A stretch of DNA of 38,774 nt from Actinomycetes bacterium. GTDB taxonomy: Bacteria; Actinomycetota; Acidimicrobiia; Acidimicrobiales; RAAP-2. The translations under genes and the position numbers were made by a program. The notes beneath the pieces are model-generated. The model saw only the letters and a program-made list of their open reading frames with translations, was not told where the DNA came from and did not search any database. Positions 7,970-18,404 of this stretch are shown one piece after another. The stretch is from NCBI GenBank assembly GCA_021791845.1, contig JAJYVT010000026.1:1-38774 (forward strand), given 5' to 3'. Every line of letters starts with the position of its first letter. Positions within the stretch are counted from its first letter, which is position 1.

Positions 7970-9180
7970 GCCGGCGGGCCGATCACGGTCACCAGGGTGC
8001 CGATCGGGGTGTAGGGCCAGAGCTTCCCGGCTGTGGCGATGGGCATCTCGACGCACCCGTTGGACTGCGGGAACCCGTAGGCGGCGCGCGGGAAGCCGTG
8101 CAGCGCGTCCCCGCCGTTGAAGTAGCTGGCCCAGGGCACTGTCGGGATTGTGTACTTCGTGCCTGTCACGTCGGTGCCCGACATGCGCGACGCCTTCACG
8201 TGCTCGAACACCTGGAACGTTCCGTCTGTGGTTGTCGCCCCCTTGACGCCGGTGTTGACGGGGAGGTCGTGGAAGGCCAACTGCCCGTTCACCCACGCTG
8301 TCAGGTGCTCGGGGGTGGTCTTTGTCACCAGCACGTAGGTCAGCGGCTCGGTGTTGGCCTTGTGACTGGCGACGTCGGCCAGGAGCGTCGACCACACCTC
8401 GGGACCGGCGACGCCGTCCACTGTGAGCCCGTTCTCTGTCTCGAACATCATCACCGCGCCCTTGGTGATGGCGTTTGTCGAGCCCTGGACCCACAGGTCG
8501 GTGAGCTCCTGGGGCATGGTCTGCCACATCCACGTCAATGTCCCGGCCTGGGGCTGCGCCATGTCCTGGGGGGCGGGCGCTGTCCCGGTGTAGGACAGGG
8601 GGAGGTAGCCGAGCTGGGCCAGCAGCTCCTGGAGCCGGTCCACGCTGCCGTTGGCGATCGTGAACGAGAACGTCTTCGACGAGCGGAGGTGGGCGCCGGC
8701 GGCTCCCGCCACGCCGCTCTGCCCGCCGGGCACGGTGACCGTGTACTTGGTGAACGGCACGAACGGGGCGGTCGGGGTGAAGACCATCGAGTCGGTCGCC
8801 TTGTAGACGTGCCAGCTGCCGGCAACTGTCGGGCTCAGGGTGGGCGTGGCCGACCCCGGCGCCAGCGCCGAGGAGAACCGGACGGTGATGCCCGTGCTGG
8901 AGGCGACGGCACTGGCCCCTGTCACCGGGGTGGTGGACGACACGGACAGCGTGTGGGCGGCCACGTCGGTGGCCGGGCTCTTGCTCGAGCCGTTCGGGGA
9001 GCCGTTCGAGGAGCCGGAGCAGTGCGTCCCGTGACCGCAGGCGAGCGCGGCCGGGCGGTGACGGGAGACGGCGTACACGACGCCGCCCGCGGCGACCAGC
9101 ACGACGACGGCCAGGCCGACCAGCCACTTCGAGGCCCACCACCGCTTCGGTCCTGAACTGCGCTCCCGGAGTGCCTGCAC
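7966..9180 (-). CDS. L,D-transpeptidase (YkuD) with peptidoglycan-binding domain
   Basis: This 404-residue cell-wall enzyme forms 3-3 peptide cross-links or attaches proteins to peptidoglycan. It has a short cytoplasmic N-terminus, one membrane anchor at about residues 19-40, a Ser/Gly linker, and an Ig-like domain at about 75-175 (TPVTGASAVASSTGITVRFS, FTPTAPF). A peptidoglycan-binding-like helical domain containing GAVMMFETENGLTVDG follows. The C-terminal YkuD domain has His361 in ALHGF and the catalytic Cys376 in SNGCVEMP. The GTG start is preceded by GGAAGGTGA at about 10 nt. A possible -10 TAACGT lies about 60 nt upstream. It is coupled to the GNAT gene by a 4 nt overlap. Confidence 0.92.
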   Translation of the reverse strand: MQALRERSSGPKRWWASKWLVGLAVVVLVAAGGVVYAVSRHRPAALACGHGTHCSGSSNGSPNGSSKSPATDVAAHTLSVSSTTPVTGASAVASSTGITVRFSSALAPGSATPTLSPTVAGSWHVYKATDSMVFTPTAPFVPFTKYTVTVPGGQSGVAGAAGAHLRSSKTFSFTIANGSVDRLQELLAQLGYLPLSYTGTAPAPQDMAQPQAGTLTWMWQTMPQELTDLWVQGSTNAITKGAVMMFETENGLTVDGVAGPEVWSTLLADVASHKANTEPLTYVLVTKTTPEHLTAWVNGQLAFHDLPVNTGVKGATTTDGTFQVFEHVKASRMSGTDVTGTKYTIPTVPWASYFNGGDALHGFPRAAYGFPQSNGCVEMPIATAGKLWPYTPIGTLVTVIGPPA

Positions 9181-9217
9181 CCCTGCCGTTCACCTTCCGC
9201 TCAGCGTCGACACGATC

Positions 9218-9233
9218 GTGCGCTTCGGCGCAC
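9218..9233 (-). terminator. UUCG-type hairpin between argS and the L,D-transpeptidase gene
   Basis: GTGCGC and GCGCAC pair around a four-base loop (TTCG on the plus strand), 45 nt downstream of the argS stop. There is no T-tract, so it may be a weak or GC-type terminator or a processing stem for the transpeptidase message leader. Confidence 0.3.
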
Positions 9234-9241
9234 GCACCGTT

Positions 9242-9247
9242 ACGTTA
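9242..9247 (-). promoter_or_regulatory. Possible -10 element of the L,D-transpeptidase operon
   Basis: TAACGT on the minus strand lies about 60 nt upstream of the GTG, just before the hairpin at 9218-9233. No matching -35 was recognised. Confidence 0.25.
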
Positions 9248-9277
9248 CCCAGCAGCTGCACCAACGCGATCGCGGGG

Positions 9278-11044
9278 CTACATGTGCGCAGGTGCCTCGA
9301 TCCCGAGCAGCTGCAGCCCCTCTGCGAGCACGCGGGCGGTCGCGTCGGCGAGCACCAGGCGGCTGTGGCGCGTTGCCGCATCGGGGGCCCGCAGCACGGG
9401 GCAACGCTCGTAGAAGGAGGTGAACGTGGTCGCCAGGCCGTAGAGGTAGGCGCAGAGCTTCGACGGCGCCGAGGCCTCGACGGCGGCGCTGATCGCCGCC
9501 CCGTACCCCAAGAGGGCGATGCCGAGCGCCCGCTCCTCGGGCTCCCCGAGGTGTATTGCATCCCCAGCTGCAATCAGGGGGGCGGCCGTTCCCTCGCCGG
9601 TCGCGCCGGCCTGGGGACCGCCGGCCCCGGCCCGGCGGAAGATCGAGCGGATGCGGGCGTGGGCGTACTGCAGGTACGGCCCGGTGTCGCCCTCGAACGC
9701 CAGCATGCGGTCCCAGTCGAACACGTAGTCCTTCGCCCGGTCGATGGACAGGTCGGCGTACTTGACGGCGCCGATGCCGAGCGCGCGGGCTACCGCGTCC
9801 ACGTCCACGTCGCCCTGGTCGCGGCCCCGCTCGGCGATCGCCGCCCGGGCCCGCTCGACCGCCTCGTCGAGCAGGTCCACGAGCTTCACCGAGCCTCCCG
9901 AGCGGGTGCGAAGCATCCGGTGGTCGGCGCCCAGCACGCTGCCGAAGTTGACGTGCTCGGCCGCCGTCTCCTCGGGTAGCCAGCCCGCCATCCGGCAGAC
10001 GGCGAACACCATGTGGAGGTGCTGGGCCTGCGGCGCGCCCACCACGTAGAGGAGCCGGTCGGCGTGCAGGTTGCCCACCCGGTCCCGCACCGACGCCAGG
10101 TCGGTGGCGGCGTAGCCGAAGCCGCCGTCGGACTTCTGGACGATGAGGGGGAGCGGCTCGCCTTCGCGGTTGGTGAACCCGGGCGGGAAGACGCACTGGG
10201 CCCCGGCGTCCTCGACGAGCAGCCCGGCGGCGCGCAGATCGGTCACCACCTGGGAGAGCATCGGGTTGTAGTAGCTCTCGCCCTTGATGTCGTCGTCGGT
10301 GAGCAGCACGCCCAGCTTGGCGTAGACCTCGTCGAAGTAGGCCACGCTCTCGTCGACCAGCACCTGCCACAGCCGGAGGGTCTCGGGGTCTCCCGACTGG
10401 AGCAGCACCACCCGGTGCCGGCTCCGCTGGCGGAACGCCTCGTCCGCGTCGAACGACGCCCGCGCCCGCTGGTAGAAGGCGGTGAGGTCGCCGACCGACA
10501 GCTCGCGCATCGCCTCCTTCTCGCCCAGGTCGACCAGGTGCTCGATGAGCATCCCGAAGTTCGTGCCCCAGTCCCCGATGTGGTTCTCGCGGACGACCCG
10601 GTGCCCGAGGTGGCCGAGCAACCGGCACAGCGCGTCGCCGATGACGGTGGAGCGGAGGTGCCCGACGTGCATCTCCTTGGCCACGTTGGGATGGGAGTAT
10701 GTGACGACCACGGTCAACGGCCGGGCGGCCGGCGCCACCCCGAGCCGCACGTCGGCGGCCATCGCCGCCACCTGGTCCTCCACGAACGACGTCGCCAGCA
10801 CGAGGTTGACGAAGCCCGGGCCGCTCACCTCCACCCGCTCGCAGATGCCGGCCACGTCGAGCGCCGCCGCCACCGCCTCGGCCACCTGGCGCGGGGGCCG
10901 GCCCAGCTCCTTGGCCAGCGCGAGAGCGCCGTTGGCCTGGAAGTCGGCGCGGTCGGAGGGCCGGAGCACCGGGTCGGCGCCCGAACAGACCGTGTCGAAG
11001 GCCGCCTGCAGGCGCTCCGTCAGCAGCGTGGTGGGGTCGGGCAT
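9278..11044 (-). CDS. argS: Arginyl-tRNA synthetase
   Basis: This class I synthetase charges tRNA-Arg with arginine and is 588 residues long, as expected. The N-terminal ArgRS additional domain (about 1-100, with FQANGALALAK) recognises the tRNA elbow. The HIGH-type motif is HVGH at 126-129, after the family signature SHPNVAKEMH. DGGFGYAATDLA and the VGAPQAQHLHMVF block mark the catalytic core. The usual KMSKS loop is replaced by a degenerate form (GADHRMLRTRSG), common in ArgRS. The C-terminal DALR anticodon-binding domain ends in GIEAPAHM. The start has no good Shine-Dalgarno sequence. A cognate tRNA-Arg(CCG) gene is in the same window. Confidence 0.97.
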   Translation of the reverse strand: MPDPTTLLTERLQAAFDTVCSGADPVLRPSDRADFQANGALALAKELGRPPRQVAEAVAAALDVAGICERVEVSGPGFVNLVLATSFVEDQVAAMAADVRLGVAPAARPLTVVVTYSHPNVAKEMHVGHLRSTVIGDALCRLLGHLGHRVVRENHIGDWGTNFGMLIEHLVDLGEKEAMRELSVGDLTAFYQRARASFDADEAFRQRSRHRVVLLQSGDPETLRLWQVLVDESVAYFDEVYAKLGVLLTDDDIKGESYYNPMLSQVVTDLRAAGLLVEDAGAQCVFPPGFTNREGEPLPLIVQKSDGGFGYAATDLASVRDRVGNLHADRLLYVVGAPQAQHLHMVFAVCRMAGWLPEETAAEHVNFGSVLGADHRMLRTRSGGSVKLVDLLDEAVERARAAIAERGRDQGDVDVDAVARALGIGAVKYADLSIDRAKDYVFDWDRMLAFEGDTGPYLQYAHARIRSIFRRAGAGGPQAGATGEGTAAPLIAAGDAIHLGEPEERALGIALLGYGAAISAAVEASAPSKLCAYLYGLATTFTSFYERCPVLRAPDAATRHSRLVLADATARVLAEGLQLLGIEAPAHM

Positions 11045-11087
11045 GGTCCATCATCGCACCCCACGGGCCGTGCCCGTTCCGTGACGG

Positions 11088-12491
11088 CTACGGCTGGGCG
11101 ATGGCGAAGACGGGGAAGTTGGCGAAGGCTTGGGCGTCCGAGGGCAGGAACGGGCCGTCGATCACGACCGCCAGGTGCCCTGTCACCCCGGGCCCGGCGT
11201 CCCCCTCGATGGTGTCGACCGCGCCGTCGGGCCAGACCTGCGCCACGATGCCCACGTGGACCGCCGTGGCCGTGCTCCAGGGCCCCGTGCCGTAGAGGAC
11301 GGCGTCACCGGCGACGGCCTTGGCGCTCGGCGGCAGCACCCGGCCGTTGGCGGCGGCCCAGCCGTAGATGGACCCGACAAAGGCGTAGGAGGGGATGCCG
11401 ACGCCACCCTGCTCCCAGGCCCAGGTGGCGAACAGGGCGCACCACGGCTCGCACGCCCCGTAGGGGTTGCAGAAGTAGCCCTTGTCCGGGTCGGGCTGGA
11501 TCTGCGACGCCGCCGCCTGGACGATGGCCGGGTAGCCGCCGGCGGGCGGCGGGTTGTCGAAGCTGTAGTTGAAGCCGTCCGGCTCGAGCAGCCAGTAGCC
11601 GCCGCCGTCGGGCGTCGGGACGATCGACCTGAACGGGGCGGCGGTGGGCGACCCTGTGGGCTGTCCGTACGACGTGGCGCTCCCGAAGCCGAACACCGCA
11701 CCGTTCCACTCGAGCAGCCAGTAGCCGTTGCCGTGCGGTGTGGCGGCCATGCCGGAGATGCTCGACTGCAGTGTCTTCCCGCCGAGCGACCCGTCGAAGG
11801 CGGCGTTGCCGAAGGTGAAGATGCCGCCGTCGGCCGCCACCAGCCAGTAGCCCCCGCCTGTGGGGGTGGCGGCCATGCCGACGATGGGCTGGTTCAGGTG
11901 CTGGCCTCCCATCGAGCCGAAGAAGGCAGCGTTGCCGAAGGTGAAGATGCCGCCGTCCAGGCCGGCCAGCCAGTAGCCCCCGCCTGTGGGGGTGGCGGCC
12001 ATGGCCACCACGGGGCCGGTGAGCTGCGTGCCGCCCATCGACCCGTCGAAGGCGGCGTTGCCGAAGGTGGTGACCCCGCCGTCGGCCGACGCCACCCAGA
12101 GCCCTGTGCCGCCGGGGGTGGCGGCCATGGCCACCGCCGGGGCGTTGAGCTGCACGGCGGGCGGGTCCTCGGGCGGCGCGTCGCCGAACTGGTCGATGCC
12201 ACCGCCGGGGTACACCTGCGAGTTCCGCGTCCCGCTCGATCGCCGGGCGGCGGGGGGCACCGGCGGTGCGGACGGGGGGGAGGCAGACCCCGGGGCCGGC
12301 GCCGCAGACCCCGAGGCTGGCCTGGCGGAGGCCGGCGCCGAGGCCGGCGCGGAGGTGGCGGGCTGGGGCGGTGCCGAGGATGCGGTCGCAGCGCCTGCCG
12401 GCCCCGCTCCGGCGAGCGCTGCGGTGAGCGCGAGAGCAGCCACCGCGATGACGACCGCGCCGCCCGTCCCCCAACGCCTCACCTTCGCCAT
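11088..12491 (-). CDS. Secreted CHAP/NlpC-like protein with N-terminal repeat array
   Basis: This 467-residue predicted exported protein has a signal peptide at about 1-35 (VVIAVAALALTAALAGAG, cleavage near AGAA) and a long Ala/Pro/Ser linker to about 85. Residues 115-315 carry five repeats of the GYWLVAADGGIFTFGNAAF type. The C-terminal domain (about 335-465) looks like a CHAP or NlpC/P60-type cysteine amidase: EPWCALFATWAW has the likely nucleophile Cys351, AVHVGIV has His412, and DTIEGD at 427-431 may supply the third polar residue. Such enzymes cut peptidoglycan stem peptides or amide bonds. The repeats match those of the G1 peptidase but are placed before the catalytic domain instead of after it. 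The ATG start has no clear Shine-Dalgarno sequence. Confidence 0.8.
   Translation of the reverse strand: MAKVRRWGTGGAVVIAVAALALTAALAGAGPAGAATASSAPPQPATSAPASAPASARPASGSAAPAPGSASPPSAPPVPPAARRSSGTRNSQVYPGGGIDQFGDAPPEDPPAVQLNAPAVAMAATPGGTGLWVASADGGVTTFGNAAFDGSMGGTQLTGPVVAMAATPTGGGYWLAGLDGGIFTFGNAAFFGSMGGQHLNQPIVGMAATPTGGGYWLVAADGGIFTFGNAAFDGSLGGKTLQSSISGMAATPHGNGYWLLEWNGAVFGFGSATSYGQPTGSPTAAPFRSIVPTPDGGGYWLLEPDGFNYSFDNPPPAGGYPAIVQAAASQIQPDPDKGYFCNPYGACEPWCALFATWAWEQGGVGIPSYAFVGSIYGWAAANGRVLPPSAKAVAGDAVLYGTGPWSTATAVHVGIVAQVWPDGAVDTIEGDAGPGVTGHLAVVIDGPFLPSDAQAFANFPVFAIAQP
11556..12150 (-). repeat. Five tandem GYWLV/DGG protein repeats (coding)
   Basis: Repeats begin with LWVASADGG, YWLAGLDGG, YWLVAADGG, YWLLEWNGA and YWLLEPDGF. 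The middle units are nearly identical over FTFGNAAFxGSxGG and MAATPTGGG, and the DNA shows the same near-repeat blocks (for example two copies of ATGGGCGGCATG-like context). This suggests more recent unit duplication than in the G1 peptidase array. Confidence 0.75.
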
Positions 12492-12524
12492 GATGGCCAG
12501 GCACGCGGCTGAATGCACGCGTCT

Positions 12525-12537
12525 CGCCAAAATGGCG
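12525..12537. promoter_or_regulatory. Palindrome between divergent CHAP-like gene and acn
   Basis: CGCCA-AAA-TGGCG is a 13 bp inverted repeat in the 132 bp divergent gap, 33 nt from the CHAP-like gene start and 86 nt from acn. It is flanked by a further pairing GTCTCG/CGAGAC. It could be an operator; no regulator is identified. Confidence 0.25.
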
Positions 12538-12623
12538 GCACCAGCTGGACCGACGGAGCGAGACCGCCTGGCGGCACCCCGTGTAGCAGCGTCCGGCCCC
12601 CGGGAGGACGGCAGAATGGCGGC

Positions 12624-15278
<2,655 letters not shown>

Positions 15279-15318
15279 CAGGGTTCACCGCCGGTCCGTC
15301 CGGGTAGTCGGACTGGCG

Positions 15319-15828
15319 GTGTTCCGACGCATTCTCCTGGCACTCGACGGAGACGACTCCGGGCCGGTGGCTACCAGCTTCACCATCGCGCTGGCCCGCT
15401 CCTCCCGGGCCGCGGTGCAGGTCGTGCACGTGAACGAGTACCTGGCCGGCGGCCGGGGGCCGACCTCGGAGTCGGAGGCCGAGGCGGTCGGCGTGGTGGC
15501 GCGGGCCATGGCCGACCTGGAGGAGGCGGGCGTGCCGGCGGCCGGGGCGACCTACAGGACGGCGACCTTCGACGTGCCGGCCGCCATCTGCGAGCTGGCC
15601 GAGCAGTGCCGGGCCGACGTGATCGTGCTCGGGTCCCGACGGCGGCGCTTCGGATCGTTCCTCCGGCGGAGCATGCGAGACCGGGTCACCCGCCGGACGC
15701 AGCTGCCGGTCCTGCTGTCCCCGGCGCCCCTCGAGGTGGGGCGCAGCGGGCGGGCGCTCGAGACGGTCCCGGCGTTCCCCGACCTGGCGCCGTGCGACCC
15801 GGACCGCGCCGTCGACCGGGAACGCTGA
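15319..15828 (+). CDS. Universal stress protein family
   Basis: This is a 169-residue protein with one USP domain. The N-terminal strand RRILLALDGDDSG, the central VQVVHVNE strand and the late CRADVIVLGSRRR strand are typical. The ATP-binding signature G-x2-G-x9-G-(S/T) is altered here (GSRRRRFGSFLRRSMRDRVT), with many arginines, so nucleotide binding is uncertain. An unconserved tail of about 35 residues follows. The GTG start is chosen because the fold begins at the next residues and a TAGTCG hexamer lies 8 nt upstream. It is downstream of aconitase and may be cotranscribed. Its 3' end is 3 nt from the convergent PIG-L gene. Confidence 0.85.
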   Translation: MFRRILLALDGDDSGPVATSFTIALARSSRAAVQVVHVNEYLAGGRGPTSESEAEAVGVVARAMADLEEAGVPAAGATYRTATFDVPAAICELAEQCRADVIVLGSRRRRFGSFLRRSMRDRVTRRTQLPVLLSPAPLEVGRSGRALETVPAFPDLAPCDPDRAVDRER

Positions 15829-15831
15829 CCG

Positions 15832-16560
15832 CTACCCCGTCGGCACCAGCCGGAAGGCCTCGGCCGCCGCGCCCTCGGGCAGCCCGGCCTCGGCGGCGGT
15901 GGCCATGCCCCATTCACGCACCCGCGCCGCCACCTGCTCGCCGTCGCCCACCTGGCTCCGGTGGCAGCGCAAGGCGGCGATCTTCCGGTCGATGGCGGCC
16001 GACGTGTCGACCACGACGGTGGCCGTGGGCGACGCCATGAGCCAGACCTCGGCGACGGTGTGGGGCTCGAGGCCCTCCTCGACGAGCTCGGGATGGGCGA
16101 AGGGGTTGCGGGCGTCGGGGTAGACGGCGCAGACCGCCGCCTCCCCCGCCGCCAGGTGGTCGGGGTGGCTGGCGTAGATACGGTCCCACCACCGCTCCGG
16201 CGAGGGCGCCAGGACCCTGTGCGGGCGGAACCGACGGATCACCCGTGCGATGTCCCGGCGCAGCTCCAGGCTGGGCACCAGGCGGCCGTCGGGGTGGCCG
16301 AGGAACGTGACGTCGTGGACGCCCACCTCGGCCGCCGCCGCACGTTGCTCGTCACGGCGGAGGGCGCCCATCTGCGCCCGGGAGACGGAGCGGTCGTCAC
16401 CGCCGGCGTCGCCGTCGGTCACGATGCAGTAGGCCACCTCGATCCCGGCGTCGGTGAAGGTCGCCACCGTCCCGGCGGCGCCGAAGTCCACGTCGTCGGG
16501 GTGGGCCGCCACCACGAGGACCCGGTCGACCCCGTCGCCGGGCGACCAGCGAACGGTCAG
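15832..16560 (-). CDS. PIG-L family deacetylase, probable CTG start
   Basis: This is a zinc-dependent N-acetyl hydrolase of the PIG-L/MshB/BshB group, which deacetylates N-acetylglucosaminyl compounds. Metal ligands are in AAHPDDVDFG (His and Asp) and in YASHPDHLAAG. The usual strand before AHPDD needs the residues VDRVLVV, but no ATG, GTG or TTG exists upstream of them in frame. The only GTG codons fall inside the strand, at 16515 and 16512. A CTG at 16560 lies 8 nt after GGAGGAGG and overlaps the helicase stop as CTGA, so I place the start there (242 residues). It could be MshB-like in mycothiol synthesis or act on another amino sugar; no mshA or mshC is seen here. Confidence 0.8.
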   Translation of the reverse strand: MTVRWSPGDGVDRVLVVAAHPDDVDFGAAGTVATFTDAGIEVAYCIVTDGDAGGDDRSVSRAQMGALRRDEQRAAAAEVGVHDVTFLGHPDGRLVPSLELRRDIARVIRRFRPHRVLAPSPERWWDRIYASHPDHLAAGEAAVCAVYPDARNPFAHPELVEEGLEPHTVAEVWLMASPTATVVVDTSAAIDRKIAALRCHRSQVGDGEQVAARVREWGMATAAEAGLPEGAAAEAFRLVPTG

Positions 16561-17771
16561 ATGACCGCCTCCTCCGGCGACGGCTCCCAGGCGGCGAGGT
16601 CGGCCAGCCGGGGATCGTTCGAGAAGACCTCCACGATCGGGAGCCGCAGGCCCAGCCGGCGCTGGATGACCTCGGCCTCCACGATCTGGTTCCAGAGGAC
16701 GAGGGTCGCCACCACGCCCGCCGACCCGGCCCGGGCCGTGCGCCCCGAGCGGTGCAGGTAGGCCTTGTGGTCCTCGGGCGGGTCGAAGTGGACGACGACG
16801 TCGACCCCCTCGATGTGGAGCCCGCGAGCGGCCACGTCGGTGGCGACGAGCACCGGGAGCCGGCCCGAGGTGAAGTCGGCCAGCGCCTTCTCCCGGTTGG
16901 CCTGGCGCAGGTCGCCGTGGATGGCTGCGGCCCGGACGCCCTCCTTCTCCAACTGCTCGACCAGCCGGTCCGCCCCCCGCTTGGTCCGCACGAACACGAG
17001 CGCCTTCTGCTGCGCACGGCAGATGGCGGCGGCGACCCGCACCTTGTCCATCTGGTGCACCTGGAGGAACCGGTGCTCCATGGCCGCCACCGTCTGGGTG
17101 GTCGAGGCGACCTCATGGCGCACCGGGTCGGACAGGTAGCGGCTGACCAGGCGGTCGACGGCGCCGTCCAGGGTGGCAGAGAAGAGCAGCGTCTGGTGCG
17201 GGCGCTCCAAGCGCCGCAGGACCCATTCCACCTGGGGCATGAACCCCATGTCGGCCATGCGGTCCGCCTCGTCCAGCACCAGGATCTCCACGTCGGAGAC
17301 GGACAGCTCGCCCCGGTCGCCCAGGTCGATCAGCCGGCCCGGGGTGGCGATCACCACGTCCACCCCCCGGCGCAGCTTGGTCACCTGCCGGTCGATGTCG
17401 GCCCCGCCGTAGACGGCGGCGGTGCGCAGCCCGACGGCCTTGGCCAGCGGGGTCAGCACCTCCTTCACCTGTACCGCCAGCTCACGCGTGGGCAGGAGGA
17501 CGAGCGCCCGGGGGCGTGCCGGGTGACCGGCGGTGCTGGGCTCCCCGGACTCGGCCGTGCGCTGGAGCAGCGGCAGCCCGAAGGCCAGGGTCTTGCCGGA
17601 CCCCGTCTTGGCCTTGCCGCACACGTCCCGTCCGGCGAGCCCGTCGGCGACCGTCAGCGCCTGGATCGGGAAGGCGGCGGAGATCCCCTGGTCGGCGAGC
17701 TCCTTCACCAGCGGGTCGCAGACGCCGAGGGATTCGAAGGTTCGTACGGTCTCGTACGTATCGATGGTCAT
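16557..17771 (-). CDS. DEAD-box ATP-dependent RNA helicase
   Basis: This 404-residue RhlE/DeaD-type RNA helicase unwinds RNA duplexes using ATP. It has a Q-motif region (FESLGVCDPLVKEL, FPIQALT), motif I AKTGSGKT, PTRELAVQ, ATPGRLIDL, the DEAD motif in VLDEADRMADMGF, and SAT in LLFSATLD. In the second domain ATDVAARGLHIEGVDVV and HRSGRTARAG are present. There is no long basic C-terminal tail. The ATG is chosen because the family starts at TFESLGV soon after; a -10 CATAGT lies 12 nt upstream. The 3' end overlaps the PIG-L start by 4 nt. Confidence 0.95.
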   Translation of the reverse strand: MTIDTYETVRTFESLGVCDPLVKELADQGISAAFPIQALTVADGLAGRDVCGKAKTGSGKTLAFGLPLLQRTAESGEPSTAGHPARPRALVLLPTRELAVQVKEVLTPLAKAVGLRTAAVYGGADIDRQVTKLRRGVDVVIATPGRLIDLGDRGELSVSDVEILVLDEADRMADMGFMPQVEWVLRRLERPHQTLLFSATLDGAVDRLVSRYLSDPVRHEVASTTQTVAAMEHRFLQVHQMDKVRVAAAICRAQQKALVFVRTKRGADRLVEQLEKEGVRAAAIHGDLRQANREKALADFTSGRLPVLVATDVAARGLHIEGVDVVVHFDPPEDHKAYLHRSGRTARAGSAGVVATLVLWNQIVEAEVIQRRLGLRLPIVEVFSNDPRLADLAAWEPSPEEAVI

Positions 17772-17783
17772 TCGTGCACTCTC

Positions 17784-17789
17784 ACTATG
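17784..17789 (-). promoter_or_regulatory. Probable -10 element for the helicase operon
   Basis: CATAGT on the minus strand lies 12 nt before the helicase ATG, a match of 4 of 6 to TATAAT. The leader would be very short. No Shine-Dalgarno sequence is seen. Confidence 0.35.
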
Positions 17790-17892
17790 GCGGGGCTCGG
17801 CGCCATCCACAGGGGAGAACGAGCCCGGACGCACCGGGGAGTCCCGGTCGCCACATGCAATCTACCAGGAACGTCGCTCCCACCGGCGCATC

Positions 17893-17898
17893 TATGCT
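17893..17898 (+). promoter_or_regulatory. -10 element of the peroxiredoxin gene
   Basis: TATGCT lies 35 nt before the ATG, and GAGGAGG at 17922-17928 gives a normal ribosome binding site. This gene therefore looks leadered, unlike several neighbours. Confidence 0.5.
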
Positions 17899-17933
17899 CT
17901 GGGCCCACCGGACGACCGACCGAGGAGGACGGC

Positions 17934-18404
17934 ATGGCACGGCTGGAGGCAGGCGACCAGGCGCCGGCGTTCACCCTTCCCGACCAGGACGGGAACCCTG
18001 TCTCGCTGCGCGACTTCGCCGGTGCGCCGGTGGTCGTCTACTTCTACCCCGCCGACGACACCCCGGGCTGCACCAAGGAGGCGTGCCAGTTCAACGAGAA
18101 CCTCGCCGCCTTCAGCCGGTCGGGGGCGACGGTGGTCGGCATCTCCCCCGACAGCCCGGCCAAGCACGTGAAGTTCCGGGAGAAGTACGGCCTGCAGCTG
18201 CCGCTCTTGTCCGACCCGGGCCACGAGGTGATGGGCGCCTACGGCGCCTGGGGCGAGAAGACCATGTACGGCAAGAAGACGGTCGGCACGATCCGCTCCA
18301 CGTTCCTCGTCGACGGCACCGGCGCCGTTGCGAGGTCGTGGTACAGCGTGAAGGCCGACGGCCACGCGGCGAAGGTGCTGGCGGAGCTCGAGCAGCGCGG
18401 CTAA
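17934..18404 (+). CDS. bcp: Thioredoxin-dependent peroxiredoxin, BCP/PrxQ type
   Basis: This enzyme reduces hydrogen peroxide and organic peroxides and is 156 residues long, the normal size. The peroxidatic Cys46 lies in DDTPGCTKEAC, with the resolving Cys51 five residues later, the PrxQ arrangement. FYPADDTPGC, GISPDSP and STFLVDGTG are typical. GAGGAGG ends 5 nt before the ATG. It is divergent from the helicase. The TAA stop overlaps the TAG stop of the convergent Fpg-like gene by 3-4 bases, so the two coding regions meet with no space. Confidence 0.96.
   Translation: MARLEAGDQAPAFTLPDQDGNPVSLRDFAGAPVVVYFYPADDTPGCTKEACQFNENLAAFSRSGATVVGISPDSPAKHVKFREKYGLQLPLLSDPGHEVMGAYGAWGEKTMYGKKTVGTIRSTFLVDGTGAVARSWYSVKADGHAAKVLAELEQRG

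Noticed and set aside
12492..12623. Riboswitch or RNA leader before aconitase
   Set aside because: Only a short palindrome and repeated ATGGCGGC words are seen; there is no known riboswitch core.
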